Assembly: GCA_026826555.1 (NCBI GenBank)
Contig: JAKSZT010053764.1
Location: 12,932,536 to 12,996,535 of the forward strand
Direction of reading: 5' to 3'
DNA: 64,000 bases
Origin: Tolypeutes matacus
Taxonomy: Eukaryota > Chordata > Mammalia > Cingulata > Chlamyphoridae
The notes below the pieces were generated by a model. That model made no database searches. It saw nothing but the letters and a program-made list of their open reading frames with translations, and was not told the DNA's origin. Positions 10,991-22,149 of this stretch are shown here, one piece after another. Within the stretch, counting starts at the first letter, position 1; each line of letters begins with the position of its first letter. Made by a program: the position numbers and the translations under genes.

Positions 10991-12085
10991 TTTGTGTACA
11001 TGTTTTAGTAATGATCCAGTTTTATTTTTCTGTATACTGTGCATCAGTTTTCTCAACACCATCTGCTAAACAGCCCATTAATTCCCTATTGATTTTTTAT
11101 GCCAAGTTATCAGGTATTGAGTTCCTAGATATTCTAGTGTCTGTTAGTAACCTTACTATTTTGTTTCATTGTTTCATTTGGCTGTTCCTGAACCAAAACC
11201 AAAACTTGTTTTATTACTATGATTTTTATTATCTGGAAGAGTGAACCCCTCCTCTTTGCTCTTCTTTTTCAAAGGAAAATCAGCTGTTTGTCTTTATTCT
11301 TCCATATAAATGAGAATAATTGCATTGAGTTCTAAAACTCATCCAAATGAAATTTTGCTTTAGATTGCATTACATTTTTCTTTCACTTTGCAGAGAAGTG
11401 AGCTTTTTATTAAGTCACCCCAAATAAAAGCACAAAATCTTTCTTGATATCAGATCTTTTATGTTCTTTATTCAAAATAAAAATTTTTCAAGTCTTGACC
11501 ATTTATTGCTAAGTTAAAATACATAGATAATTGAAAATTTGTGTTACTGTTTAAATTACATTTTCATTTGGCTAATGTTGATGTGAAAACTTACTATCAG
11601 TTTTTTCAAGTTGCTTTTATCTAAAAATGAAACAAATATAATACTCTGAATTTGATCGTATTGACTTTTCTAGATTGATATTCATATAATCTACAAATAA
11701 TAATATTTTTAGCTCTTCCATTTGTTTTATATTTATTTCTTTTGTCTTACATGTTGAGTTGGCCAGTGCCTTTAGTCCTCTTTTAATCAGTCATGTTGAT
11801 AATGGGTATCATTGTTTTACTGCTGTTTGAAAAGGAATTTGTTGAAAATTTCCCCCCAAGTGCAAATGTTTACTGAAGGCTTTCAGTACATAACCTTTAT
11901 CAAGATTCCTAGTTTGCTAAGAGTTTTTAAAAATCATATATTCCTGCTGAAATTTAGTGAATATTTTTCTGTGTCTTTGGAAATAACACATACTTTTTCC
12001 CTCTGTAATCAATTTATGTGGCAAATTACCATGATAGATTTTCCAGATTGAATCATTCTTGCAATCCTGAGATAAGTCTATTTGT
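10991..12085 (-). mobile_element. Old L1 ORF2-derived fossil (antisense)
   Basis: T-rich plus strand with the inverted L1 ORF2 C-terminal word order: CAACACCATCTGCTAAACAG, TTGATTTTTTATGCCAAG, GAAGGCTTTCAGTACATAAC, AGTTTGCTAAGAGTTTTTAA and TTGAATCATTCTTGCAATCC. Numerous stops and indels. Small plus-strand frames here (such as 11812-12051) are antisense by-products. Confidence 0.62.
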
Positions 12086-12104
12086 TCATAATGCATTGTT
12101 TTGT

Positions 12105-12775
12105 TTTAAACATTTTTTTTTTTACTGTGAAATATAACACACACACAAAAGTGCATAAAACACGTATAAATATGATTTATAAATCATGGATGGATAACTA
12201 TAAAGCAAACACCCACATAATCACCACTGAGTTAAAAAATGACAACATATTAGTACCTTAAAGACCACCATATGTTCCTTCCTGATCTCAAACATGCCAA
12301 ACTCTCAGAGAAGATTCCTGTCTTTTCTGATAATCATCTCCTTGCTTTTATTTATTGTTTTACCAACTATTCCCAAATAATACATTTCAATTTTCCTTTT
12401 TTAAAAACTGCATGTGGAATAATATTTTATACATTTTTATGTCTAGCTTCTGTCATCAACATTTGATAGTTAGATTGTACAATAATGTTATATATTGTTA
12501 TATAGTTCATTCATTTTCTTTGATGTATAGTATATTTATTTAGACATTTTACTCCTGGTGGATATTTGTTCTTTCTAATTTGGGTCTGTTACAATTAATG
12601 CTGCTAAGAAATCTTTTGTGCATGTACCCTGATGTGCATGCACATGAGTTCCTATGAGTTGAATTGCTGGTTCACAGAAGATATATATATGTATATCCTC
12701 AATTTTACTAGTTGATGCCAAACTGTTTTTGAAAAATGCTTGCACCAGTTTTCCAATGCTCTAGGTTTGGCGGGC
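12105..12775 (-). mobile_element. Old L1 3' end (antisense), second copy
   Basis: Begins with a T-run, then ACTGTGAAATATAACAC, AAGTGCATAAAACACGTA and ACACCCACATAATCACCACT. Later come GATATTTGTTCTTTCTAAT, ATTAATGCTGCTAAGAAATC, GTTGAATTGCTGGTTCACAG and TTGATGCCAAACTG. These are the L1M-type 3' UTR words in inverted order. The fresh 3' UTR right after an ORF2-like fossil shows a separate insertion. Confidence 0.7.
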
Positions 12776-13359
12776 TGAGCCATAAATGTGATAAGAATGT
12801 ATTAAATAGTTTATTTACTATAGCTTAATCAAAATCCTATTAAAGAGATGAATTCTTTTATCTCTACCCCCTCCTTGATTCAGCTAATTTGACGTTTTAA
12901 GATGTGATACTTACAACACCCTACATCCAGATATCAGTTACATTAGGAGTGAATTTCTAATTAAATTAGAAATCAATAAAATCAAATAGGCTGCATACAT
13001 GGATTGGTCCAAAGTTCAAAGGGCATCATATGGATTCTCTCTTGTTCTTTCTCTCTCTCCCTTCCTTCCTCCCTTCTTTCCCTGCTCCCCTATCTCTTGT
13101 CTCTGGTAATTGTGATAAGGAAGTTCATTGCTCAGATTGCATACAGATTACCATCGTCCCTCTTTGGCAACCCATATGGAAAGAGACAAACTCTCCTGCA
13201 TGTTCTGGCAGAAAATCCCAAGGTAACATGTATCAGTCTCCCTAAATCATGTGACTTCCTGGAGTGTGATTGCTGCTGAGAATCAGAGCATCCCATGGTG
13301 TGTGGAGAGTTGGCTCTGCAAAGAAAAGATTCCTATGCACATATGTGACTTGTTCTCAC
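12776..13359. other. Unique interval with pyrimidine tract
   Basis: No gene. A CT-rich tract lies at about 13040-13105. A short inverted repeat, ATTTCTAAT / ATTAGAAAT with a 3-base spacer, lies near 12953-12973. The small frames at 13004-13452 match nothing I know. Confidence 0.5.
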
Positions 13360-13490
13360 CAAATCATTTATTTGTTCACTTACATCTTGCCTCTCTTGAA
13401 GAAGTCTTTCATCTCTTTATACCCATTCTCAAACAGAATGAAGAGCACATAACAAGTGCACAATAAGAGTTTGTTAAATGAACGAGAAAC
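13360..13490 (+). mobile_element. L2 LINE 3' tail (sense)
   Basis: Ends in a recognisable L2 tail: GCACATAACAAGTGCACAAT, AAGAGTTTGTTAAATGAACG. Upstream is a diverged TGCCTCTCTTGAAG region. Confidence 0.5.
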
Positions 13491-13689
13491 AGAAATTGTC
13501 TCTTTTTCCACTCTCCCAAGTGAAAGGTACTTTACAAGATCCCATATTATGTAAAGTGGAGACTACGTCCAAAATTGCATAAAACAACAGTGCATTGTCA
13601 GACTTTTCCACATAGAATACATTTCATATATATTCATATGTAGTTATTTCAGCAGAATATATACTTTTACTTATTTCACCTTGTTTGGA

Positions 13690-14235
13690 ACCGTGAGTGA
13701 ATGTTTCCTCAACTGTCACGTGGTGTACTTAGAGAAATTGAAACTGCAGCCCTGGATTCTGTATGTTCCAAACAATGCCAGATGCCATGAAGTCATATGC
13801 AGATGTCTTACATCAACAAAATTATAGTAACAGTTGGGCGTTTTTTTGTCTGAAGACTCCTGTTTAGGAGGGTTAAGTAGCCTAGCAGGCAGTGGAAACT
13901 GTCACCTTCTGCTTGGCTATGGAGCAGAAACGATGCAATCAGCCACAGTGGATGCTCAGTTTAAATTCCTCAACCTTGTTTCAGAGGGGCTGACTTAACA
14001 AATGTAGGTCTTGTGCTTGGTGGAAGTCAGAGCAGAGAGTGTGCTCACTGTTGGCTGGTAGAGGCAAAGATTATTTGCAAGTGCAAGATTAACTCTGACC
14101 AAATGGGAGGAATATTCCAGAATCAAGGCCAGCCCATTTTTCCCAGCAGGTTCTACAGCTAAAATCACCATGATGACACTGAAAGAGAATGTAGGACCTC
14201 ACGTGGCCTTTGGTTTGATTTACTTGCAACTTTTG
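13690..14235. promoter_or_regulatory. Candidate conserved noncoding stretch
   Basis: About 540 bases free of any repeat I can recognise, with more balanced composition than the surroundings. Features include a CACGTG-like CTGTCACGTGGTG near 13716 and a GCCACAGTGGATGCTC stretch near 13944. There is no long open frame. The call is by elimination and needs alignment to be trusted. Confidence 0.28.
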
Positions 14236-14254
14236 TTTCTAATTCAATCCAAGA

Positions 14255-14585
14255 AGATACCATTGTACTTTGTGTGTATTCTGTTCTTTCTCCCTGGAAC
14301 ATCTGTCCCTCCCTTGCGTACCTGGAAAGCTCCCACTCTTTTATCAGCTCATGTTTTATCTCTTCTGTGAAGTTTTCCCTGGGTCAATTTGGGTATTCCC
14401 TCCATGTTGAGTTTGATTGAACCTTATTCTTGTCGTTGTGAACGCCCGCATGTCATTGTATTATAATTGATTGTTGCCATATGCCTCCCTACTGGACAAT
14501 GAGTGCCTTAGAATATTTATTTTCTTCTTTGTACTGCAATCCCTGGAAATGGCAGAAATTCAATAAATATTTCTGACTAAACATA
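14255..14585 (+). mobile_element. L2 LINE 3' end (sense)
   Basis: Clear L2 terminal order: TTTCTCCCTGGAACATCTG, AGCTCCCACTCTTTTATCAG, GTGAAGTTTTCCCTGGGTC, GTCATTGTATTATAATTG, CTACTGGACAATGAG and AAATTCAATAAATATTTCTG. Confidence 0.82.
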
Positions 14586-14594
14586 TTAGTCATT

Positions 14595-14822
14595 TGATAT
14601 AGGGTTTTAGAATTTTCTAAGTACTTTCTTATCCGTTACCTCATTTAATCCCCCAACAATGATATGTGGTAGACACCAGATTTAGTTTTCCCAATTTTAA
14701 TAATGAAAAAACTAAAGCATAAAAAACATTTGTAATTTTCTCAGAATCCATAGTCACTGAGTGTTAGGATTAAACTAGTGTGCAGGTCTTGTGATTTCAG
14801 CCAGAGTTCATGTTGAGCCTTT
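14595..14822 (-). mobile_element. MIR SINE (antisense)
   Basis: Inverted MIR words: CTTATCCGTTACCTCATTTA, ATCCCCCAACAATGATATG, TTTTAATAATGAAAAAACTA and GTGTTAGGATTAAACTAG, followed by a diverged end. Confidence 0.65.
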
Positions 14823-14824
14823 AA

Positions 14825-15180
14825 TTCTCCCACTGCTTCAGGGCAGCCTGATTTTTGAGCAGCTAGGCCAGCTGGAATACATTCTCTGATACTTCAATAC
14901 CTGACCGTCTGCTCTTGTTTTACTACTCGGCACCTTCATTTATCTTCCAATTGTGTTTTGAATCCTGGACTTCAGATTTCTAGGTATTCATGACAGAATT
15001 TTCCTGGCTGGCTTTCACTGCTCCTGCTGCCTGCCTCAGCCCCAGTGTCCTATATGCGTCCTGGTGATTGGCCACACTCACCTTTCTGAATAGACCAGAG
15101 GTTCCAATGTGGGCTGGGCCAGTGATCTTTCCATTGCACTGATATTCCACATGGATCAATATATCTACAGGTATTAGGGG
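14825..15180. other. Unique interval, moderately GC
   Basis: No repeat or reading frame of note. It is flanked on both sides by antisense MIR copies. It contains CTGCTGCCTGCCTCAGCCCC near 15025, composition-driven. Confidence 0.45.
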
Positions 15181-15182
15181 TT

Positions 15183-15410
15183 AATAATAATGATTATTAA
15201 TATTTCTTGAGTGCTTGCTATGTTCTAGATGCAGTTTTCAGTAAGTATTATCTAACTTGAGCCTCAGAATAAACTCATGACATGGGACTTATGTTATCTT
15301 TGTTTAACAAAGAAGGAAATTGAGGCTTAGAGAAGTTATGAAACCTGCCCCAGGTGACACAGCTAGTAAGTTTCAAGGGGGATTTGAATTAAATTGTATC
15401 TAATTCCAGA
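15183..15410 (-). mobile_element. MIR SINE (antisense), well preserved
   Basis: Nearly complete inverted MIR: ATTTCTTGAGTGCTTGCTAT, GAGCCTCAGAATAAACTCAT, TTTAACAAAGAAGGAAATTG, AGGCTTAGAGAAGTTATG, GTGACACAGCTAGTAAGT and GGGGGATTTGAATT. Confidence 0.87.
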
Positions 15411-15411
15411 A

Positions 15412-15940
15412 AAGATCTCTCTTACCCTACAATATATGCAAACTATCATAAAACCAGCTACAACACAGAGTAGCTAAATAAACACATGCATAAGGAGACC
15501 AGGGGAAAGGTGATGATGCTAATTCATCACTTAATAGATGAGGTACTCAATAAATACTGTTGTAATTTTCATTTCCAAACCCGAATTTGGTTAACTTTAT
15601 AAAACTGAGACTGCTTTGGCTACTCCATCTATATGTTCTGAGGGCAATTATTTGTTTTGAATATCCTAAAGCACTCAAAAGTCTTCAAGATCATGAAACT
15701 TCATCCACCTGGCTTAGAGGAGGATTTGAAAGGAAATACAGTTGCCTTTGCAAGGATATACTCATAAGATTCCTTTTATTAACATTAATTCCTAACTTCA
15801 ACATATAAATGCAAATTTTCTTTTAAACAACAACTACAAAATGCAAACTGGTGGAATAGTGTTAGTCTTCTGACATTTACATATGATATTGGTACTTGGT
15901 ATGCATTAGAATTTTGGACCAAGTCCCAAGTGTCTATCAT
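15412..15940. other. Unique interval
   Basis: No gene. The words GAGGTACTCAATAAATACTG near 15540 look like a bare MIR/L2 3' tip. The rest is unassigned. Confidence 0.45.
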
Positions 15941-16346
15941 GTGTGTCTTAATTTCCTAAGGCTGAAGAAACAAATTACCACAAGCTAGATGACTTAAAAA
16001 CAGCAGAAATGCATTGTCTCACAGTTCTGGAGCCTCAGAATCCTGCAGGGGAGGATTCTTCCTTACCTCTTCTGGCTTTGGGGGTTTGGCATTCCTTAGC
16101 TTGTAGACGCATCACTGCAATCTCAGCCTCAGTCAGTCGTGGCCTTCTCCCCCGGGGTGTGTATCTCTTTTCCCCTTTGTATGAGGGCACCAGTCATATT
16201 GGTTTAAGAGCCTGCCCTACTCCATCTGACCTCTTCTTAGGTTGACTACATCGGCAAAGCCCCTATTTCCAAAAAGATCACATGCAGAGGTATTGCGTAT
16301 TAGGACACATATTTGGGGGGGATACAATTCAATAAATAACAATGAC
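15941..16346 (-). mobile_element. MLT1-type MaLR solo LTR (antisense)
   Basis: Inverted MLT1 order: TGTCTTAATTTCCTAAGGCT, AAACAAATTACCACAAGC, TCTCACAGTTCTGGAGCCTC, GGCATTCCTTAGCTTGTAGA, GTGGCCTTCTCCC, GGCACCAGTCATATTGG, CCCCTATTTCCAAAAAG and GGGGGGGATACAATTCAAT. No internal retroviral region flanks it, so it is a solo LTR. I could not identify a clean target duplication. Confidence 0.82.
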
Positions 16347-16399
16347 TTTCAAGGACTTCCATTTCTTAGTTCAACTCTCCTCCTGTCATTCTATAATTG

Positions 16400-16715
16400 A
16401 GTTCTTCAGATCCTCAATAAAATACCACAATCTTTCTTGTTTCCAGGACTTCATACATGTTGTCCATTCCGCAACTGTGGCCTCACTCTTCCCCTGGCTC
16501 TCTTCTCCTCATATATCAAATCTTGAGTAGAAGTGGATTTCTCAGGGGCTCCTCTAGGTCCTCACCCTAGGTTGCTCCCACAGCATCCTGCTCTCCTTCC
16601 TAATACTCATAACATCTTTAAGTATTTTTTTTTTCAATGTTCATTTTCTGGTATCTTTCACTGTTTTCCACATGGTGGATATTCAATGAATATTTGATAA
16701 ATGAATGAACAAAGG
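16400..16715 (+). mobile_element. L2 LINE 3' end (sense)
   Basis: Words include CCTCACTCTTCCCCTGGCTC, GCTCCTCTAGGTCCTCACC, TCTTTCACTGTTTTCCACAT, GGTGGATATTCAATGAATAT and GATAAATGAATGAAC. The tail is intact. Confidence 0.75.
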
Positions 16716-16839
16716 TTTTCCTGAGCCAAAGCCAGTGTTGTAAAATAACCACTATCAAAATCAGATGATTTTAAGGCAAATATGTCTTGTTTTAAAAGCT
16801 AGTTTGATATTTGGAGTCAGATATACCCCTTTCCCTTAG

Positions 16840-17400
16840 GTTCTGTTTCAGTTGCCAAAATCACAATATCACTTAAGATACCTGGGATGGCAAGTAACAG
16901 GAAGCTCAACCCAACCTGACTAAAATCCAGATTCACTGGTTTACATTGTAGGAGGACGAGAGGGAAGAGTGGCTCTTTGGGTAACCTGATGCAGTAGTTG
17001 GTCTGGATTCTTTCCATCTCACTTTTCAGACACTAACCATAGGACTAGTTTCACCCTAAATCCTATTCCCCTTGTGATTGTGGAATGGTTGTCAATAACA
17101 ATTAAGCATTAATAATTAATGCTTCCTTAACCATGTCCAGTGTGAAAGAGTGAGAGAGATTTTTTTCTTCTGCAAATCTGTCTAAAAAATAAGAAAACTT
17201 TTTTCCAAGAATAACTCAGCTCACTTCCCTTTGCTTCTTATTGGCTCAAATTTACTCATGTGCCCATTTCTGAAAGAATCCCTATCACTGAGGGATATCA
17301 TGTGCTGATTGGCTTAGGTCCCAGATCCTGTGTCAGTCATTGACAAGGAGAGTGGAATTATCATGATTGGTTTCCTGGGTCTTATCCTGGAGCTAGTATC
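16840..17400. mobile_element. Ancient interspersed repeat, family unresolved (copy A)
   Basis: Recurrent words of an old mammalian repeat: GGGATGGCAAGTAACAGGAA near the start, then near the end CTTATTGGCTCAAATTTACT, CATGTGCCCATTTCTGAA and GTGCTGATTGGC. I recall this as a widespread repeat but cannot name it with confidence. Its middle is diverged and contains the inverted repeat AAGCATTAAT-A-ATTAATGCTT near 17104-17124. A probable relative is at 40.3-40.7 kb. Confidence 0.42.
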
Positions 17401-18130
17401 AACTTCTAAATCACATTGGTGACTCAAAATGGCCAGAAATGAGGCAGCAAAGGTCCAGTACTATCACCTACTCAAAAATTCTCATGCTCTTTGATTTAAA
17501 AAATAGCTTAAAAATCAAAGATCAATCAGATTGTTATATAAAAATCAAGATTAATTCTGGGAGGAAGGTAGATGGATACATGCAGGAAGCAACTGTGACT
17601 TCATGTTTTCTTTATGTTGTCAGAGACAGAAGTGATGAGCAGGGCACAGTGAAGTGTAGCGGCTTATGGGTCACTTAATAAGTAACTTTATTCTGTTATG
17701 ATCGCCAATTCTGCATCCCTCTCATATTCTAAAGAATACATTTAATATCCACAGGATGAAGGGATCTTGACAAGTCACTTAGGGTACTTGAATTAAAACA
17801 AAGATTATTGCATCATCCAAGAAGCCTTGATTAGCATTATATTTTAAGGAATGTAAAAATGATGGTTCTCCCATACTGAAGTTTTACTTTTCCTCACTTT
17901 TTTGTGTGTGATCTTCTGGAGAACTAAATGCACTCTAAGGTTAAAAATGGTCTTGTTTTTCTGAGAACGATTTTTTTTTTCTTGGCTATAGCATTCCTTT
18001 CTGCTTTGTCCTCCATATGTCCCTATAAATATCATTCTGGCACTGGAATTCTGACAAGCACTTCCCAGCACTTGCATACTCAGCATTAAGCCACTAATAT
18101 ATGAGATCATGTAAGCTTTGTGCCATTTAA
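17401..18130. other. Unique interval
   Basis: No gene or repeat recognised. The 79- and 96-codon frames (17439-17678 plus, 17844-18134 minus) show no known domain or codon structure. Confidence 0.5.
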
Positions 18131-18134
18131 TCAT

Positions 18135-18890
18135 TTTAAATTACTTTAACAAATGAATGTTGACAACCTACTATGTGTGAGACCCTCTGCCAGGTGTCTT
18201 GTTTTTGAAGAGCTTTCAGTACCCCTGAGAGTAAACTAAGTAAAGATACAAGAAAGAATGTGATAAATGCAGATTGAATGGTGCCAAAAATAAGTGCTAA
18301 AGACAGTGAAGAGATGAGGGATTTCAACCTGGTGAGGCTGAAAAATGCTTCAGGAAGGAATATCTGGGCTAGGACTTAGAGAGGATAAGGTTTGATTTCG
18401 ACTGAGCAGAGCAGAGTCGGCATTTCAAGAAGGTAACAGAGAAATTCAAGAAGGTAGCATTGAACAAGGTGTTCAGAAAATACTGAATGTAGACAGGGCT
18501 AGAAGGAATTGAGGATCCATGCTGTGGAGTAATGTACTTTCAATGTTGAAAGGAAATCTGGATCAGATTATGAAGGACCTGGTATGCCCTATTTTAAATA
18601 TTGAATGTTTTCCTGAAGGAGTAGAGAGCCACTGAAGATTCCTGGGTTATACTTAGAGAATAAAATGATGAAAGCAATGTCTCAGGAAGGTCCCTATGTG
18701 TGGAAAGACCCAGAGAGAAGAGTCAAGATTAGAGACTATTATTATAGTTCATTGGTGTCATTGAAAGGATTTGACCAAGGAGGTGGCAAGGAGATTAGTG
18801 AGGAAGAGAAAGATCTGACAGAACCAAGAAGGAATAGATGGCCAGGGCTTAAATTGTTAACCTGTATGACTAAGTTCCTGCCATTGATAA
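18135..18890 (-). mobile_element. L2 LINE, 3' end and body (antisense)
   Basis: Follows the antisense L2 order from the tail inward: GACAACCTACTATGTGTGAG, CAGATTATGAAGGACCTGGT, GAGAGCCACTGAAGATT, CTTAGAGAATAAAATGATGA and GGTGGCAAGGAG. All frames are broken. The minor frames inside (18136-18327 minus, 18665-18895 plus) are by-products. Confidence 0.75.
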
Positions 18891-18924
18891 TATAGGGACA
18901 CCCAAGTGGATGCCAATGGGCTAA

Positions 18925-19011
18925 TCAGTAGTTCCCAAACCTAATGTGACATTAGAGTCACCTGAGGAATTTAAAAACTACTAATGTTTGCGTCCCATCA
19001 AAATATTTGTT
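18925..19011 (+). mobile_element. MER5-like hAT DNA-transposon fragment
   Basis: CAGTAGTTCCCAAACCTAAT, TTAGAGTCACCTGAGGAATT and AAAAACTACTAATG match the left part of MER5-type nonautonomous hAT elements. The right part is missing. Confidence 0.5.
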
Positions 19012-19033
19012 TTTGTTGTTGCTGTTGTTGTTT
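19012..19033. repeat. Short GTT microsatellite
   Basis: Six GTT/GCT-type triplets follow the MER5 fragment. Confidence 0.7.
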
Positions 19034-19039
19034 TAAAGC

Positions 19040-20565
19040 AAATGTGTCAAGGGGTAGATTATGGTGAGTTCAGTTTCTGTGAAAATTTATTCTCCTTATT
19101 GCAAGGTATATTTTATCAGGAGTTTTTAGAGGAGAGGGAGGCAGGGACAGAATGAAAGAAATGTGTTGATTTTGTCATGGTCGGTGGAGTTTAGAAACTT
19201 GAGAGCTGCTCCCCTGTTGTGAAGCATGTTACACAGCTCCAATCCTTGAACCTGACTTTTAAAAATACAATCCAACTCAAGCAGTGTGCTGTTATTTCTC
19301 AGAGAAATTTGCACATATCCCCCTAGTCACTTCTATATTCAGAAATTACAAAATGCCTTCTCACTTTGAGGATTGTTCATTTGCTGCTTCTTTGTTTAAA
19401 AAAAAAGATTATTTCTTCATTTGTTTAGAGAACAAAAGACACTGTAAAATTGTAGTAATCAGATGCATTAAACATTTATAAGTTTGAGTATCAGTCCAAA
19501 TTATGGGGTTTTTCTTTTTCTTTTTTTCTTCCCTTGAAGAGAAATCATCTTGTGCTTTCTGCAGATAAACATCAGGAGGTGATAGACTTTATTCGTGGCT
19601 GTTTCCTTGCATAAATGCTTTATTCTTCAAGAAAAACATTTCCAATCAAGAGCTTTATCCCCATCACTCAACCCCCACTCTGCTCATGCTGGGAGGTCAG
19701 CACCGTATGTTTCTGACATTATAATTTATTGTTGTTGGAAAGATTGAGTATTTGTATAGGATTTCCACCATAATTCTGCTTTGTTGCTAAATCTTACCAA
19801 GTATAACTTAAGAATACTTTGTAAAGAATACTTGGTGGAATTCAAAAATGGCCAGATATATTTGGACACAGCAAATGGGTATAAATATAAATAGTATAGA
19901 GACAGATTTAATGTAAAATAAGGTGTGTGTATATATGCATAGATATGCAAATGAATGCTATATGTAGGTCTAAGGCATGAGTTTCTTTTTTTCTTCAGCG
20001 AAGGACAGTTGCATTTGAGATGATTTAATGAGTTAACACTATGTTACAGGAATTAGAAGTGTATGGAGATTATTTTTTTAATTAAAAGGCATGTTTTAAC
20101 TTTTATATACTGATGTTTCAAAAATGTGGTGAAGAATGTTTAAGGCTTCTTGTCCTTTTGTGTTATTGAAAATAAGCTTCTATGGAAGACAATAAAGAGC
20201 AGAGATGGGCTTTCAGAAGAAGTGCCTTTCTGTGAAAGGCTAAGGAAAAGTTTACAACACAGAGTAGAGGGAACCAGGGAAAAGGCACTTCTGTGTCCCA
20301 GAGAGCTGAGCATTTATGCCGGTGATTGTCTTCCAAATGAGAGCCTTCCCTGCAGAATAACTAAGTGTAAGATCTGGAGGGAGTGCCTCTAAGTAGGACT
20401 GCATCTAATCGTCTAAGCAGATGGTATCTCAAGATCTCCTGTTAAGAAGAAAGACTATCTCCTGTGTCTAGGAATCCTAAGTAGCCTTTACTTTCAAGGC
20501 TTTATTTCAAATGTTTAAACAAACTCAGGCAACATTTTTTCTTATTCTGACCTCAGTGGTGCTAA
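19040..20565. other. Unique interval
   Basis: About 1.5 kb with no repeat I recognise and no convincing reading frame. The 80-codon plus-strand frame at 20150-20392 lacks recognisable features. A short T/C-rich run lies near 19507-19535. Confidence 0.5.
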
Positions 20566-20569
20566 AGAA

Positions 20570-20800
20570 CAGCTGGCCTACATTTTCCTAATAGTAGCCC
20601 TTCATATTTTTGAAGAGAGTCATTATATCCTTCTTCAGCCATCTCTTTTCTAGACAAAATAATGCAAACATTTTTAGTCTTTTATCAAGGGTCTTCTCCA
20701 TCAATTTATTGCTCTTTCCTTATATGCTGCCTAATTTTTCAAAAATCCTTTTAAAGGTACAAAAACCCAGAGTGAACATAAGCTTTTCACAAGACTAAAG
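20570..20800 (-). mobile_element. CR1/L3-like LINE fragment (antisense)
   Basis: The order CAGCCATCTCTTTTCTAGAC, AAAATAATGCAAACATTTTT, CAAGGGTCTTCTCCATCA and TTTATTGCTCTTTCC parallels the antisense CR1 3' ORF pattern (cctcagccttctcttctctaggctaaac, then friends of ttgcccttctctgg). It is ancient and diverged. The mammalian member would be L3. Confidence 0.5.
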
Positions 20801-20929
20801 GAGATGAATCTCAGAAGGAATGCAGTTGTGTCTATTTTACATGTGGAGTAAAAACCGACTGTGCTATAGTTTTTTGGCATAAATTGTACAGTTTACATAG
20901 ATTTATGTTGTTTAATTATATTATTTTAT

Positions 20930-21085
20930 TTATTTTTCTTTCATTAAACATTAACTTAGTCCTGTGAGTCCATTGCTCTTACCCATATTTTACAGCTGAA
21001 GAAGAAACCATGATACAGAGTAGTTAACGAAATCCCCAAGAAAACAGAAACAAACAGAGAGAAGACCGGGGCTGATGACTTCTTG
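20930..21085 (-). mobile_element. MIR SINE fragment (antisense)
   Basis: CCTGTGAGTCCATTGCTCTT, ACCCATATTTTACAGCTGAA and GAAGAAACCATGATACAGAG are the inverted MIR core. Both ends are lost. Confidence 0.5.
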
Positions 21086-21089
21086 CACA

Positions 21090-22145
21090 CTAACTAATAG
21101 CACATTCGTTTTTAAATTCATTCCTTCTCTTTACCTGGGCATTTTTCATTTCATAGTTTCAATGGCCCTTCCTCTGGCAGGACTTTTCTGAAACGCCCAC
21201 AGCACACATATACACTCATATGTGGGAACCACAGGAGACTGGCTTAGTTGTCCCTGTCATGAGGCCCTATAGCATCCTGCACACCTCCTAGGACAACCAA
21301 AACATGTAATTTATCAGAAATAATATCTATCCTGAAGAATCACTTGTTGTTCATTGTAAAGTCATTGCAGTGGATGAACAAGAGGCAGCCACAAGTTTTT
21401 TGTACTGTTGCTTTGGAATGGAAGCCAGTGAAAGCTCATTTGACCCCTCTTTGCTTATACCTTTATTGCTGTTATGCATCTTGGGACTCAGGTTATGCCA
21501 TATTGAAGGTGGGTGAAATTTATTTTTTTTCTTAAATTCTTTTAATCGCTTTTCTTTCTTTCATCAAGCTTTTATATTTTTTTCACCATATGATCACGTC
21601 TACATAAAATTCAATCTTCTATGAAAATTCAATTTTTCCACATTTTTAAGAACGAAATGAAGGAGAGTACATTTTTCCTTTCTGTGAAGATGTCCTCTGC
21701 CTTCAAATCATTTGACTGCTTACCTGCAACCTGTTCAATTCTTTTTCTTCTGGCTTTTTTAAGTGTAGAGTCCCCATCATCTCCATTTAATTATTCTGAA
21801 GTCACTATGGATCAAATAAAGCTTCGTTTTCCCATGCCTATTGGTTTGGGATTGTCAATAAATATGTATATGTATGTCTATGTTAAATAAAAGCCCAATA
21901 TTTATATTTGTGTTGATATAGCCTAAGAGTAAAATGGAAAATATGGATTGTATGGTTAATTCAAGAAAAATAGTTCTGGGCATGTTTTTATAGGATAATG
22001 CAAACAAAATGCAATTCATTGATTACATGTGTTTATATTAACATGCCAAGTTTTCATATGAGCTCCAAACTCAGATGAAAACTATAAGATATACAAGAAA
22101 ATTATAAGATATAGAAGAAAAAATTAATTATCAGTTTGTATATTT
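21090..22145. other. Unique interval with possible L2 remnant
   Basis: At 21120-21300 words such as GGCCCTTCCTCTGGCAGGAC hint at a sense L2 3' region, but weakly. The rest is unassigned. Frames of 63 and 89 codons (21344-21535, 21621-21890) have no recognisable product. Confidence 0.42.
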
Positions 22146-22149
22146 GAAA

